A stretch of 64,000 nt of DNA, taken from contig NZ_JACJSB010000007.1 of NCBI RefSeq assembly GCF_014697585.1, forward strand, positions 62,001-126,000, written 5' to 3'. Below are positions 32,648 through 44,398 of this stretch, piece after piece; position 1 is the first letter of the stretch; the number at the start of each line of letters is the position of its first letter. The notes under the pieces were generated by a model. The model saw only the letters and a list, made by a program, of their open reading frames with translations, did no database searches and was not told the DNA's origin. Source of the stretch: Dolichospermum sp. FACHB-1091. Its GTDB lineage: Bacteria; Cyanobacteriota; Cyanobacteriia; Cyanobacteriales; Nostocaceae. A program made the translations under genes and the position numbers.

Positions 32648-35600
32648 GTTTCAGTCCCCTTACGGGGATTACTTAGTTAGAAACATTTGAGCGGCTGATC
32701 GACAAAATCCAGAACCCGTTTCAGTCCCCTTACGGGGATTACTTAGTTAGAAACGGACAAGGGAGTTAACGATCTGATCTCCCAAGTCCAGTTTCAGTCC
32801 CCTTACGGGGATTACTTAGTTAGAAACGCAGAAAATAATTGTCGGAACTATGTTGATGGTCGCAAGTTTCAGTCCCCTTACGGGGATTACTTAGTTAGAA
32901 ACAAATTATACAGTGCCGATTTAACAGAATTAAGTGGGTTGTTTCAGTCCCCTTACGGGGATTACTTAGTTAGAAACTTCCTCAATCTTTAATTCTAATT
33001 TTTGATCAAAGTCTAAAGTCAAGTTTCAGTCCCCTTACGGGGATTACTTAGTTAGAAACAGTGAAAGACCCCCTATAGTAAAAGGTGAACCTCAAGCGTT
33101 TCAGTCCCCTTACGGGGATTACTTAGTTAGAAACATTAAACGGCAGAAAGTTTCCGCAATGGTGTGTACTGTTTCAGTCCCCTTACGGGGATTACTTAGT
33201 TAGAAACAAGAGTGATTCAACTCAGGATATGATTAGTAAATCTATGTTTCAGTCCCCTTACGGGGATTACTTAGTTAGAAACTTCTCTGATTTCCTATCA
33301 ATCAAAACCTGTTTTGCTGTTTCAGTCCCCTTACGGGGATTACTTAGTTAGAAACGTTAACGCGGTTTGTTGGTTCATGAAGTGGTTAATGTTTCAGTCC
33401 CCTTACGGGGATTACTTAGTTAGAAACCCTCGATAAGCCCGGATACGTTGGGATCTTCCCCCCACATAGTTTCAGTCCCCTTACGGGGATTACTTAGTTA
33501 GAAACCTTAAATAAGCAAATAAGTGTTTTATCGGACAAGTTTCAGTCCCCTTACGGGGATTACTTAGTTAGAAACTTCAAAAAGACTCGACTAGTGCATG
33601 AGTTGGGAGGTTTCAGTCCCCTTACGGGGATTACTTAGTTAGAAACCTTCACCCTCTAAATTACCGCTACTCTTAGATAATTCAATGTTTCAGTCCCCTT
33701 ACGGGGATTACTTAGTTAGAAACATATCAATTTTAAATATTCCCAAAAACATATTTACAAAGTTTCAGTCCCCTTACGGGGATTACTTAGTTAGAAACAT
33801 GTTTCAGTTGAGTTAATGATTATGGTTGAGGATGGTTTCAGTCCCCTTACGGGGATTACTTAGTTAGAAACCTGATAGTTAATAATTTCCAATTTCGTTT
33901 GATGTTTCAAGTTTCAGTCCCCTTACGGGGATTACTTAGTTAGAAACGGGAGTAAAAAGTGCGATAAAGCCGCCAAAACTAAGTTTCAGTCCCCTTACGG
34001 GGATTACTTAGTTAGAAACTGTCCATGGCAGCCATGATAGCCGCCATTTGGGTTGGTTTCAGTCCCCTTACGGGGATTACTTAGTTAGAAACATGGGCTG
34101 ACCATGTCGCCATATAAGGTATTTACGTTTCAGTCCCCTTACGGGGATTACTTAGTTAGAAACTAAACCAATTAACCGACCTTAGAAGTCATCCTAGCGT
34201 TTCAGTCCCCTTACGGGGATTACTTAGTTAGAAACATTCGTGGTCGTGAACCATGAAAACGGCAACCACTAGTTTCAGTCCCCTTACGGGGATTACTTAG
34301 TTAGAAACGGCAGTAGTTTCCGTTTCATAGCATCGGTCATGGAATGTTTCAGTCCCCTTACGGGGATTACTTAGTTAGAAACTCAGGATGATTGGCGACC
34401 CGTAGCCAAAGAACTGGCCAGTTTCAGTCCCCTTACGGGGATTACTTAGTTAGAAACTTTTCCAAATTGCCCTTCATGGTAAATAATTCTAGTTTCAGTC
34501 CCCTTACGGGGATTACTTAGTTAGAAACCACCCAGGATGGGACAGTCTGGCAACAATGCGAAGACCGGTTTCAGTCCCCTTACGGGGATTACTTAGTTAG
34601 AAACAACGCTTGTGATCATTCGTCCTCCCATAGCTTTTCAGAGTTTCAGTCCCCTTACGGGGATTACTTAGTTAGAAACTAAGGCAAGGAAGGTGAGTTA
34701 ATGGAAGCATCTATGTTTCAGTCCCCTTACGGGGATTACTTAGTTAGAAACCCAGTTGTTTTTAGTCAGAGTAATCGGGCTTGAAACGTTTCAGTCCCCT
34801 TACGGGGATTACTTAGTTAGAAACTAAAGACGGCTATCAGTTACGTCCATTAAATAATTTAAAGTTTCAGTCCCCTTACGGGGATTACTTAGTTAGAAAC
34901 ACTGAAGTACCCCACACCCCACAGATTTTCTTTATTAAGTTTCAGTCCCCTTACGGGGATTACTTAGTTAGAAACATCGGCAACTATACCAATAGAAATC
35001 AAATCTATGGTCAGTTTCAGTCCCCTTACGGGGATTACTTAGTTAGAAACACTCCAAAGTTTTAACAACTCGACTTCACCCTCTAAATGTTTCAGTCCCC
35101 TTACGGGGATTACTTAGTTAGAAACACCCAGCAATCATCAAAATCAACATTATCATAGTGAGGGTGTTTCAGTCCCCTTACGGGGATTACTTAGTTAGAA
35201 ACAACCTATACCCCCAATTCCTTCAAAACCGCAGGAAGCGTTTCAGTCCCCTTACGGGGATTACTTAGTTAGAAACCTTTGGATTTGCAGATAGTGTGAC
35301 GAAGAATGTGGTTTCAGTCCCCTTACGGGGATTACTTAGTTAGAAACAAAGCCATACCCGTCCAGTGAGAGGTTCTAGGAAGTTTCAGTCCCCTTACGGG
35401 GATTACTTAGTTAGAAACAAAGGTGAATGGCAGGTTGCATAAAAAGTTTATTGGAAAGTTTCAGTCCCCTTACGGGGATTACTTAGTTAGAAACCATCAC
35501 GCAAAGCAAAGAGGGTAGGTTAGTAATGCTTGCGTTTCAGTCCCCTTACGGGGATTACTTAGTTAGAAACGGATGTAAGGCTTGTAGAAAACATAGAGGG

Positions 35601-38600
35601 TGGATTAGTTTCAGTCCCCTTACGGGGATTACTTAGTTAGAAACCTTTACATCAATAGAATCCCCATTAGTGAACTTGCCAGTTTCAGTCCCCTTACGGG
35701 GATTACTTAGTTAGAAACTCCTCCGTTGTAAACGGTTCTATTATTTTTTGACAGTTTCAGTCCCCTTACGGGGATTACTTAGTTAGAAACTTTCTTCATT
35801 CTCAATAGTGTCATTTTCTTCGATGTAATGTTTCAGTCCCCTTACGGGGATTACTTAGTTAGAAACTCGCGCTAAAATATACTGAGTTTAATTTTATTGT
35901 TTCAGTCCCCTTACGGGGATTACTTAGTTAGAAACGTCCCCGTTGTATCCAGATTCTAAGGAATCAGGGGCGTTTCAGTCCCCTTACGGGGATTACTTAG
36001 TTAGAAACCTTGAAAATAATTAGTACCTAGTTGTTTAACGAAGTTTCAGTCCCCTTACGGGGATTACTTAGTTAGAAACAAAAGAGAAAACACGGTACAT
36101 CTAATTATGAATTAGGTTTCAGTCCCCTTACGGGGATTACTTAGTTAGAAACCGACCTATTCTAACATATAAAAGAAAAAATGGTCAAGTTTCAGTCCCC
36201 TTACGGGGATTACTTAGTTAGAAACATTGTGCAATTCGTGGATTTTATCAATAGCTTTATGTTTCAGTCCCCTTACGGGGATTACTTAGTTAGAAACTAT
36301 CTAAAAATCGCAAATATTCAACAATCAAAAGTGTTTCAGTCCCCTTACGGGGATTACTTAGTTAGAAACACAGGAAGGTTTAGCGATCGCCATAAATCGA
36401 GTTGGTTTCAGTCCCCTTACGGGGATTACTTAGTTAGAAACTCAATAAAATTAGGTGCAAAAAACCGTTTTTTGTCCTGTTTCAGTCCCCTTACGGGGAT
36501 TACTTAGTTAGAAACAGCCCGGATCATCGCAATCCCTATTTAAGTTCCTTAGTTGTTTCAGTCCCCTTACGGGGATTACTTAGTTAGAAACACACACCAA
36601 ACATTGTCAGGGTGTGTATAATGTTTGTGTTTCAGTCCCCTTACGGGGATTACTTAGTTAGAAACATTTAGTGTATAAAAACACACCAATAAATAGTTAA
36701 AGTTTCAGTCCCCTTACGGGGATTACTTAGTTAGAAACTAGGGGTAAATTTTACCCCTAAAACTGATGGACATGTTTCAGTCCCCTTACGGGGATTACTT
36801 AGTTAGAAACACAATTCTGGAGAAAAATTGACATTTTCTAAAACGACCTGTTTCAGTCCCCTTACGGGGATTACTTAGTTAGAAACCCTGCCAAATATAC
36901 CTTTCAAAAGTTGGTTAATATAGAGTTTCAGTCCCCTTACGGGGATTACTTAGTTAGAAACGACGCGGTTGATTATGTTAAAGAGTGTTTATCTCATGAG
37001 TTTCAGTCCCCTTACGGGGATTACTTAGTTAGAAACTATTAATTCTGAACCAAATAAACGTAATCAGCTAAAGTTTCAGTCCCCTTACGGGGATTACTTA
37101 GTTAGAAACACAAATCATTTGTCTAGTCATCTTGGTACTGTAAAGTTTCAGTCCCCTTACGGGGATTACTTAGTTAGAAACATTTTGGTAAAGTCAGAGT
37201 AACAATCGGAAATTCAAATTGTTTCAGTCCCCTTACGGGGATTACTTAGTTAGAAACATTATGTTTATTGCCACGTTACCTTTATCATCTGTGTTTCAGT
37301 CCCCTTACGGGGATTACTTAGTTAGAAACTAACCAGTTTGTCTAGCAGTTGGTTTTCTGCTTATATTTGTTTCAGTCCCCTTACGGGGATTACTTAGTTA
37401 GAAACAACTAGTACCACAGCCCGAAACACCCTTATATAGCGAGTTTCAGTCCCCTTACGGGGATTACTTAGTTAGAAACGTAAATGCAGTGAGAGTATCA
37501 GCTTTGTATACGTCATGTTTCAGTCCCCTTACGGGGATTACTTAGTTAGAAACCCAGCCCAGCCCAGCCCAGCCCAGCCCAGCCCGCCAGTTTCAGTCCC
37601 CTTACGGGGATTACTTAGTTAGAAACAATATCCTAGCTTAAAACAATGGTTAAAAAAGAGAAAAGTTTCAGTCCCCTTACGGGGATTACTTAGTTAGAAA
37701 CGTGGATTACGAATTTTGGCAACCAACCTATAGCGATGTTTCAGTCCCCTTACGGGGATTACTTAGTTAGAAACTGAACAGGTCACTCATGCTAGGTTGA
37801 TAGAAATCTCTAGTTTCAGTCCCCTTACGGGGATTACTTAGTTAGAAACAGATGATTTTCGCGGTAATTTCTCAATTGCTTGTGTTTCAGTCCCCTTACG
37901 GGGATTACTTAGTTAGAAACTATAAACCCAAAGGTAAGGCCCGCGGATCTTATTTTTGTTTCAGTCCCCTTACGGGGATTACTTAGTTAGAAACCGACAT
38001 TACAAGCCCGGCCGCCAACGGCACCGCCAAATTGTTTCAGTCCCCTTACGGGGATTACTTAGTTAGAAACCAATAAAATTAGGTGCAAAAAACCGCTTTT
38101 TGTCCTGTTTCAGTCCCCTTACGGGGATTACTTAGTTAGAAACAAATGTCAATTTTTCTCCAGAAATGTCAATTTTGTCGTTTCAGTCCCCTTACGGGGA
38201 TTACTTAGTTAGAAACACTTAATAACCAAGGAACTGGACATAAAACCAAAGTTTCAGTCCCCTTACGGGGATTACTTAGTTAGAAACCAGAACTATTTTC
38301 ACCCTCTAATTCGAGAATATGATCATGTTTCAGTCCCCTTACGGGGATTACTTAGTTAGAAACTTTAAAATAAAATTCTACCATCTGAACCACTTGACGA
38401 TTAGTTTCAGTCCCCTTACGGGGATTACTTAGTTAGAAACAAAATCCAATTAAAAAGCCTACTGACAAAATAGAAAGTTTCAGTCCCCTTACGGGGATTA
38501 CTTAGTTAGAAACTTGGAATATAACTAACAAATACATTTGAATCATCATTGTTTCAGTCCCCTTACGGGGATTACTTAGTTAGAAACTGCTGTTAATTAT

Positions 38601-41600
38601 GTTAAGGAATGTTTATCCCACGAGTTTCAGTCCCCTTACGGGGATTACTTAGTTAGAAACAATTAACGATTATAAACCTATATTATCAGGTGTAGAGTTT
38701 CAGTCCCCTTACGGGGATTACTTAGTTAGAAACTGTTTTCCAATTTTCAACAGGGTGAACAAAGATTCGTTTCAGTCCCCTTACGGGGATTACTTAGTTA
38801 GAAACATGAGTTTAAATATCAGAAAATAGATGTAGAAACGTTTCAGTCCCCTTACGGGGATTACTTAGTTAGAAACCCTCAAGGAAATAGAAGTAAAATG
38901 CCGGCGCGCGGTTGTTTCAGTCCCCTTACGGGGATTACTTAGTTAGAAACCTCTAAAAATCAGGATTCCCAGATGGTTCCCGAATTGCGTTTCAGTCCCC
39001 TTACGGGGATTACTTAGTTAGAAACTTTTGTGGTTTTTCATTCTCGCAAATTTTAGGAATGTTTCAGTCCCCTTACGGGGATTACTTAGTTAGAAACACT
39101 ATTCTCACCGTGTTTGGCACTCCAGACGGAATGTTTCAGTCCCCTTACGGGGATTACTTAGTTAGAAACTGGGAAATTTCAATCTCTTAGAAGATAGAGT
39201 AATCGTTTCAGTCCCCTTACGGGGATTACTTAGTTAGAAACAGACCGATTACTCAAAAAATTAATAGAAGCCTCAGGTTTCAGTCCCCTTACGGGGATTA
39301 CTTAGTTAGAAACTTCAAGTCGCTCACCTTAACAATTTATTATCCAATACAGGTTTCAGTCCCCTTACGGGGATTACTTAGTTAGAAACTTAAAAAGATT
39401 GAAAATCTACCCGAAAATTTAAAGTTTCAGTCCCCTTACGGGGATTACTTAGTTAGAAACAAGGGTATTTCAACCCATTCAACCAGGCGATCGTTTATGT
39501 TTCTAGTTTCAGTCCCCTTACGGGGATTACTTAGTTAGAAACAAGGGTATTTCAACCCATTCAACCAGGCGATCGTTTATGTTTCAGTCCCCTTACGGGG
39601 ATTACTTAGTTAGAAACTTCTACAGCCGCTATTCTGGGAATTACTGATTGCATGTTTCAGTCCCCTTACGGGGATTACTTAGTTAGAAACCAGATGGAAA
39701 AATCATAAAAGATGTGATTTGCAATGGTTTCAGTCCCCTTACGGGGATTACTTAGTTAGAAACAAAACCTTGCTAATCCATTACTATCTTGAGTGTGAAG
39801 TTTCAGTCCCCTTACGGGGATTACTTAGTTAGAAACAAAGGGTTATTTTACAACCATATCTTGATAGAAAATGTTTCAGTCCCCTTACGGGGATTACTTA
39901 GTTAGAAACTGTCCTACTTCTATTGTCTCTACATCGGTGGTAATGTTTCAGTCCCCTTACGGGGATTACTTAGTTAGAAACAATCAAGTAAAAAGCAAAT
40001 TTAAACATCCAATTTGTAAAGTTTCAGTCCCCTTACGGGGATTACTTAGTTAGAAACCTTATCTCATCATTAGTACAAGTCCGATTCTGTTTTTTGTTTC
40101 AGTCCCCTTACGGGGATTACTTAGTTAGAAACATTGGTACGTGATACCTTCTGGCAATTTGAAGAGTTTCAGTCCCCTTACGGGGATTACTTAGTTAGAA
40201 ACCACCTATATCAATTAGTCCGGGTAATAGACTCACTACCAGTTTCAGTCCCCTTACGGGGATTACTTAGTTAGAAACGTTGAAGCTTGACAGATTAGGC
40301 AGACGTGCTAGTGATGGTTTCAGTCCCCTTACGGGGATTACTTAGTTAGAAACTTGAGAATTGGGGATATTGAGGGCGCGATCGCGTGTTTCAGTCCCCT
40401 TACGGGGATTACTTAGTTAGAAACTTTGGCTATTGAAACCATAGCTTTTGACCAATTCATTTGTTTCAGTCCCCTTACGGGGATTACTTAGTTAGAAACT
40501 CTGATTGCATTAATTCTAATTCTTTAGACTGGCTTGTTTCAGTCCCCTTACGGGGATTACTTAGTTAGAAACATGCTATTTGGTATTCAGCGTCAATGAT
40601 TTTTGATTCAGGTTTCAGTCCCCTTACGGGGATTACTTAGTTAGAAACTTGTTGATGACTGGGTTTAGCCTTCTCCTCAATCTCGTTTCAGTCCCCTTAC
40701 GGGGATTACTTAGTTAGAAACGACTGCTTTTAATAATAAAACCCGGAATAAAACCGGGTTGAGTTTCAGTCCCCTTACGGGGATTACTTAGTTAGAAACT
40801 CATTCGCACTCAAAACACACATCACACACACACATCATGACGTTTCAGTCCCCTTACGGGGATTACTTAGTTAGAAACTACTTAAGCGGGGCATGGCAAG
40901 CCCCGTTACTTATTCATGTTTCAGTCCCCTTACGGGGATTACTTAGTTAGAAACTCTTTATAATAGTTGACTAAATCTATTTTGTTAACGTTTCAGTCCC
41001 CTTACGGGGATTACTTAGTTAGAAACAAAACATATTCTGTAGTAGGTGCATTATGAATGCCGAGTTTCAGTCCCCTTACGGGGATTACTTAGTTAGAAAC
41101 TGCGTATATAGAAGAAAATCAAACTAATAAAGAAAGTTTCAGTCCCCTTACGGGGATTACTTAGTTAGAAACATGAGAATACATCTACTAATCAAAACGA
41201 AATGGATAGTTTCAGTCCCCTTACGGGGATTACTTAGTTAGAAACATAGAAGCATGAATAAACAATTAATTAGAATGATCGAAGTTTCAGTCCCCTTACG
41301 GGGATTACTTAGTTAGAAACAGCTCGGCAACGTGATTCATGACGCTCTGTCGTCTGGTCCTGTTTCAGTCCCCTTACGGGGATTACTTAGTTAGAAACCT
41401 ACTTTTGGGTGCAGTTATACTGTAACTATTCCCGTGTTTCAGTCCCCTTACGGGGATTACTTAGTTAGAAACCGCATCCGCCATCTGAGATCCGGTTTCC
41501 GCTAAAGTTTCAGTCCCCTTACGGGGATTACTTAGTTAGAAACAAGAGAATGTCCCCAAGGCTGACCGTTTTGCCCTAATTTGTTTCAGTCCCCTTACGG

Positions 41601-42286
41601 GGATTACTTAGTTAGAAACCTACTGAAATTTTCTATCCATGAATTAGTGGTTTTGTCTAGTTTCAGTCCCCTTACGGGGATTACTTAGTTAGAAACCACC
41701 TGACTCTAAAGCTAATGCTGAAGTGTTTAAATCAGGTTTCAGTCCCCTTACGGGGATTACTTAGTTAGAAACAGTTTTGAGTATCCCAGCCCTTCAAAAA
41801 AATATTGAATGTTTCAGTCCCCTTACGGGGATTACTTAGTTAGAAACAACCAACATTTGTCCGGTGTTCTCTACCAACTTGGGAAGTTTCAGTCCCCTTA
41901 CGGGGATTACTTAGTTAGAAACTGTTAATACTATCAGCTAAATCATCGGTCTTGAAACTTTGTTTCAGTCCCCTTACGGGGATTACTTAGTTAGAAACCT
42001 TTAGCTCAAGTGCCGAATCAACTGCAAGCAATGTTTCAGTCCCCTTACGGGGATTACTTAGTTAGAAACGCCTTACCTTTAGGTTTATATGTAGAAAGTC
42101 CTGTGTTTCAGTCCCCTTACGGGGATTACTTAGTTAGAAACTTTATGAAAAATGCAATTTTTGCACTTTAATGGTAGTTTCAGTCCCCTTACGGGGATTA
42201 CTTAGTTAGAAACGTAATCAAGCAGATTGCTAACTTTTTCAATATTGGAGTTTCAGTCCCCTTACGGGGATTACTTAGTTAGAAAC
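32648..42286 (-). CRISPR. Type I-D CRISPR array, 131 repeats
   Basis: I counted 131 copies of a 37 bp repeat and 130 spacers of 32-45 nt (most 34-39). On the plus strand the repeat begins GTTTCAGTCC, contains the palindrome CCCCTTACGGGG and ends TTAGTTAGAAAC. I saw no variant repeat. Read on the minus strand it ends GGGGACTGAAAC, so the crRNA 5' handle after Cas6 cleavage would be ACTGAAAC, the same as reported for the Synechocystis type I-D array. The leader and cas2 lie at the 42.3 kb end in the same orientation, so newest spacers should be there. Several spacers contain HIP1-like GCGATCG and some are mutually related. The size implies long, active use, or slow loss. Confidence 0.98.
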
Positions 42287-42496
42287 CGCGCCATCTGAAA
42301 CATAAGCTGGGGGCGGAATCCAGAGACGATTTTGGCAGACCTCTGAAAAAACCTGATTTCAGGCTTCGGAACAACTGCCAACTGAAACTAACAAAACGCT
42401 GAAATTATTTAATTATCAAGGTTCTGACGATTTGGCGGACCCCTGGGGTTTTTGACCCCGCTCTAGGTTTGCCAAAAATTTAAGCTGATGTACTAA
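42287..42496 (-). promoter_or_regulatory. CRISPR leader with repeated GACGATTT(T)GGC-GACC element
   Basis: These 210 bp between the array and cas2 should hold the array promoter and integration signals. A direct repeat, GACGATTTTGGCAGACCTCT at 42325 and GACGATTTGGCGGACCCCT at 42426, lies 101 bp apart. The second copy also pairs with GGTTTGCCAAA near 42466-42476 to form a stem around a CCCCTGGGGTTTTTGACCCC hairpin, which may be the cas operon terminator. AT-rich DNA (AAATTATTTAATTATCAAG, about 42402-42420) could be the promoter. Confidence 0.7.
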
Positions 42497-42790
42497 TTAT
42501 ATAATGATAGACTGTTCTTGTCTAGGGATTTCCGAACCATAGGTGATAGTTCTTTTCACACTCCCGGCATCCAGTACATACATTCTAATAGAATCCTCAT
42601 CAGACTTGATCAATTTTTCTATCTTGGTTTGCAACTGAGCAAATTGTACCGCAGTTAAGAAACACTCAAACACACTGTATTGAGTCCATTTACCATAACC
42701 ACTCAGCATTTTATGTAAACGAGTCCGGCGTTTATTTGCAGCTTTATTGTCAGGTAAGTCATAAATAATGAGATAAAACAGAGTTGTCAT
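42497..42790 (-). CDS. cas2: CRISPR-associated endoribonuclease/adaptation protein Cas2
   Basis: A 97-residue protein starting MTTLFYLIIYDLPDNK; the ATG at 42790 overlaps the cas1 stop in an ATGA junction (42787-42790), so I reject the longer open frame to 42880. The ferredoxin-like fold shows YLIIYDLP with the conserved Asp, GYGKWTQYSVFECFLT and a C-terminal strand RMYVLDAGSVKRTITYG. Cas2 bridges two Cas1 dimers during spacer integration. It is the last gene of the operon, next to the leader. Confidence 0.96.
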   Translation of the reverse strand: MTTLFYLIIYDLPDNKAANKRRTRLHKMLSGYGKWTQYSVFECFLTAVQFAQLQTKIEKLIKSDEDSIRMYVLDAGSVKRTITYGSEIPRQEQSIII

Positions 42791-43764
42791 CTTAGTGATA
42801 AAGGTTTGTAGGGAATACCTTCCTGTAAATGACGACTTAGTAACCGTGCTTGTAATTCTATCGCTCGTCGGTAGGTACAACGATAATCAAAAACAGGGTG
42901 TTTAAATTCATCATTCATTTTTTTGTCAAAAGCTTGCAAAAAGGTTTTTCTCGCATTATCTTTCAACCGATAAGCCCCCAAACTTTCGTTAAAATCTTCG
43001 GGTTTAATTTCGTGTTTATGCAATAATGACAAAACCAAATTATCAGCAATTAAAGCCCGAAATTCCTCCATCAAATCTAACACCATTGCCGGTTGACCAT
43101 GATGAACTTCGTGCAAATAACCAATATAAGGATCTAATCCTGCCACGTGAACACCAGCCATAACTTGACCTTGTAATAAAGCATAGGCAAAACTGAGTAA
43201 AGAATTAACAGGGTCAGTAGGTGGACGGCGATTTCTGCCATTAAAAGTCCATTGTTTACCTACCATCCTTTGCCAACAAGCAAAATATTCCCTAGCTGCT
43301 AAACCTTCCACACCACGAACTTGATCTATATTTTGTTGAGTTTTAACTAAAATTTTCCGTTCTTTGAGAGGATTATCCTTTTCATGATGTCGGTACAAAA
43401 CATGATATTGATTATGAATTTTCGCGCTAACAATTGTCTTAACTAATTCCAAACGCCGCACAGGATCATGATAAACTGCATACTGTGCTAATCTCAGTTG
43501 ACCATTACGAGAAGACTTAGGTAAAGCTGAACCCAAGTATTTACCAAAACTAGAAAGATAATGCACTGGCATTCCTAATTCTAGGGCATAAACAAAAGCA
43601 TCACCGCTGACTTGAGGATTACCCATCAAAATAACTTCGGTCACAGTTTGAGCAGCAATCTTTTGTTTTTTCCAAGAACCATCTTCTTGTTTTAAAGCTA
43701 CCTGAAAAGCTTCATAGTCTTTGCTTAAAACAGCATCGGGTTGAATGATATAAAGAGTAGTCAT
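42787..43764 (-). CDS. cas1: CRISPR integrase Cas1 (type I-D)
   Basis: 325 residues, beginning MTTLYIIQPDAVLSKDYEAF. The metal-binding catalytic residues are visible: Glu in VRGVEGLAAREYF, His in YIGYLHEVHHGQPAM and Asp in LDLMEEFRALIAD. PVNSLLSFAYALLQG is another signature. With Cas2 it inserts new spacers at the leader end. Its start lies 2 bp after the cas4 stop region (43767), so the cas4-cas1-cas2 module is tightly coupled. Confidence 0.97.
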   Translation of the reverse strand: MTTLYIIQPDAVLSKDYEAFQVALKQEDGSWKKQKIAAQTVTEVILMGNPQVSGDAFVYALELGMPVHYLSSFGKYLGSALPKSSRNGQLRLAQYAVYHDPVRRLELVKTIVSAKIHNQYHVLYRHHEKDNPLKERKILVKTQQNIDQVRGVEGLAAREYFACWQRMVGKQWTFNGRNRRPPTDPVNSLLSFAYALLQGQVMAGVHVAGLDPYIGYLHEVHHGQPAMVLDLMEEFRALIADNLVLSLLHKHEIKPEDFNESLGAYRLKDNARKTFLQAFDKKMNDEFKHPVFDYRCTYRRAIELQARLLSRHLQEGIPYKPLSLR

Positions 43765-43766
43765 AA

Positions 43767-44363
43767 TTAATATTCTTGACCTTGTAGTTGACCTTGTAAT
43801 TTTTTGACTTCAAACGGTAAACAAATTCGCTGTAAACTGCATGATTGACATTTTTTAGGATGATCAATAGGTGCTGGTATTTTGTTTTGACTAGCAACAT
43901 GAGCTAGTGCGATTGCTTGTTGTGTCATTTGTCGTAATTGAGGAGTAAAAGCCACAGTTTGTCTATGACGATTGGCATGATAAAATATTTCACCATAGGT
44001 AATCGTGCGTCCTGTGCGTTCTTCCAAACATAAAGCCGCAGCACAAAGTTGAAAATGGTCATTTAAGTGTTGTGCCATTTTGCCTTTTTTGTATTCCACA
44101 GGTATAAGTTGACCGTTAGATTCTTCGACAGCATCAATAATCCCGGAAACTTTCAAGCGTTCTGACCACACCCATTGTTGTTGATGAATTAAGGTTTCTC
44201 CTTCTTGAAAAGTGCCTTCCTCATTAATATTGCGGTGGATATGACGACCTAAAATAATATGCTCGTTGTCTTCCATTTCACCTAATACATATTCGAGGTA
44301 GAATCTACGCGGACAATATTCCCAAGCGTTTAAATAAGCTAATGGTAAATAATCTTCATTCAT
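43767..44363 (-). CDS. cas4: CRISPR-associated exonuclease Cas4
   Basis: A 198-residue RecB-like nuclease with an iron-sulfur cluster. The first cluster cysteine is Cys17 in EYCPRRFYLEY; the others are in CQSCSLQRIC near residues 171-180. The nuclease core has the His of LGRHIHRN, the Asp of GIIDAVEE and the Glu/Lys of IPVEYKKGK. In type I-D Cas4 trims prespacers and helps select those with a correct PAM. A heptamer repeat (GGTAATT) fills the 35 bp between it and cas6. Confidence 0.95.
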   Translation of the reverse strand: MNEDYLPLAYLNAWEYCPRRFYLEYVLGEMEDNEHIILGRHIHRNINEEGTFQEGETLIHQQQWVWSERLKVSGIIDAVEESNGQLIPVEYKKGKMAQHLNDHFQLCAAALCLEERTGRTITYGEIFYHANRHRQTVAFTPQLRQMTQQAIALAHVASQNKIPAPIDHPKKCQSCSLQRICLPFEVKKLQGQLQGQEY

Positions 44364-44396
44364 TGGTAATTGGTAATTGGTAATTGGTAATTGGTG
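44364..44396. repeat. GGTAATT heptamer repeat inside the cas operon
   Basis: Four heptamer units directly precede the cas4 start codon, in the place expected for its ribosome-binding site; on the minus strand they read CCAATTA repeated, with no Shine-Dalgarno-like purine run. cas4 translation may therefore be weak or coupled to cas6. Confidence 0.8.
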
Positions 44397-44398
44397 CG

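Noticed and set aside
36181-36507. Open frame of 108 codons with repeated FQSPYGDYLVRN
   Set aside because: It is the CRISPR repeat read as protein, with spacers between; the same holds for 39871-40053.
42791-42880. Longer start for cas2 within cas1
   Set aside because: Family similarity begins at MTTLFYLIIYDL, and the ATGA overlap with cas1 fixes the start at 42790.
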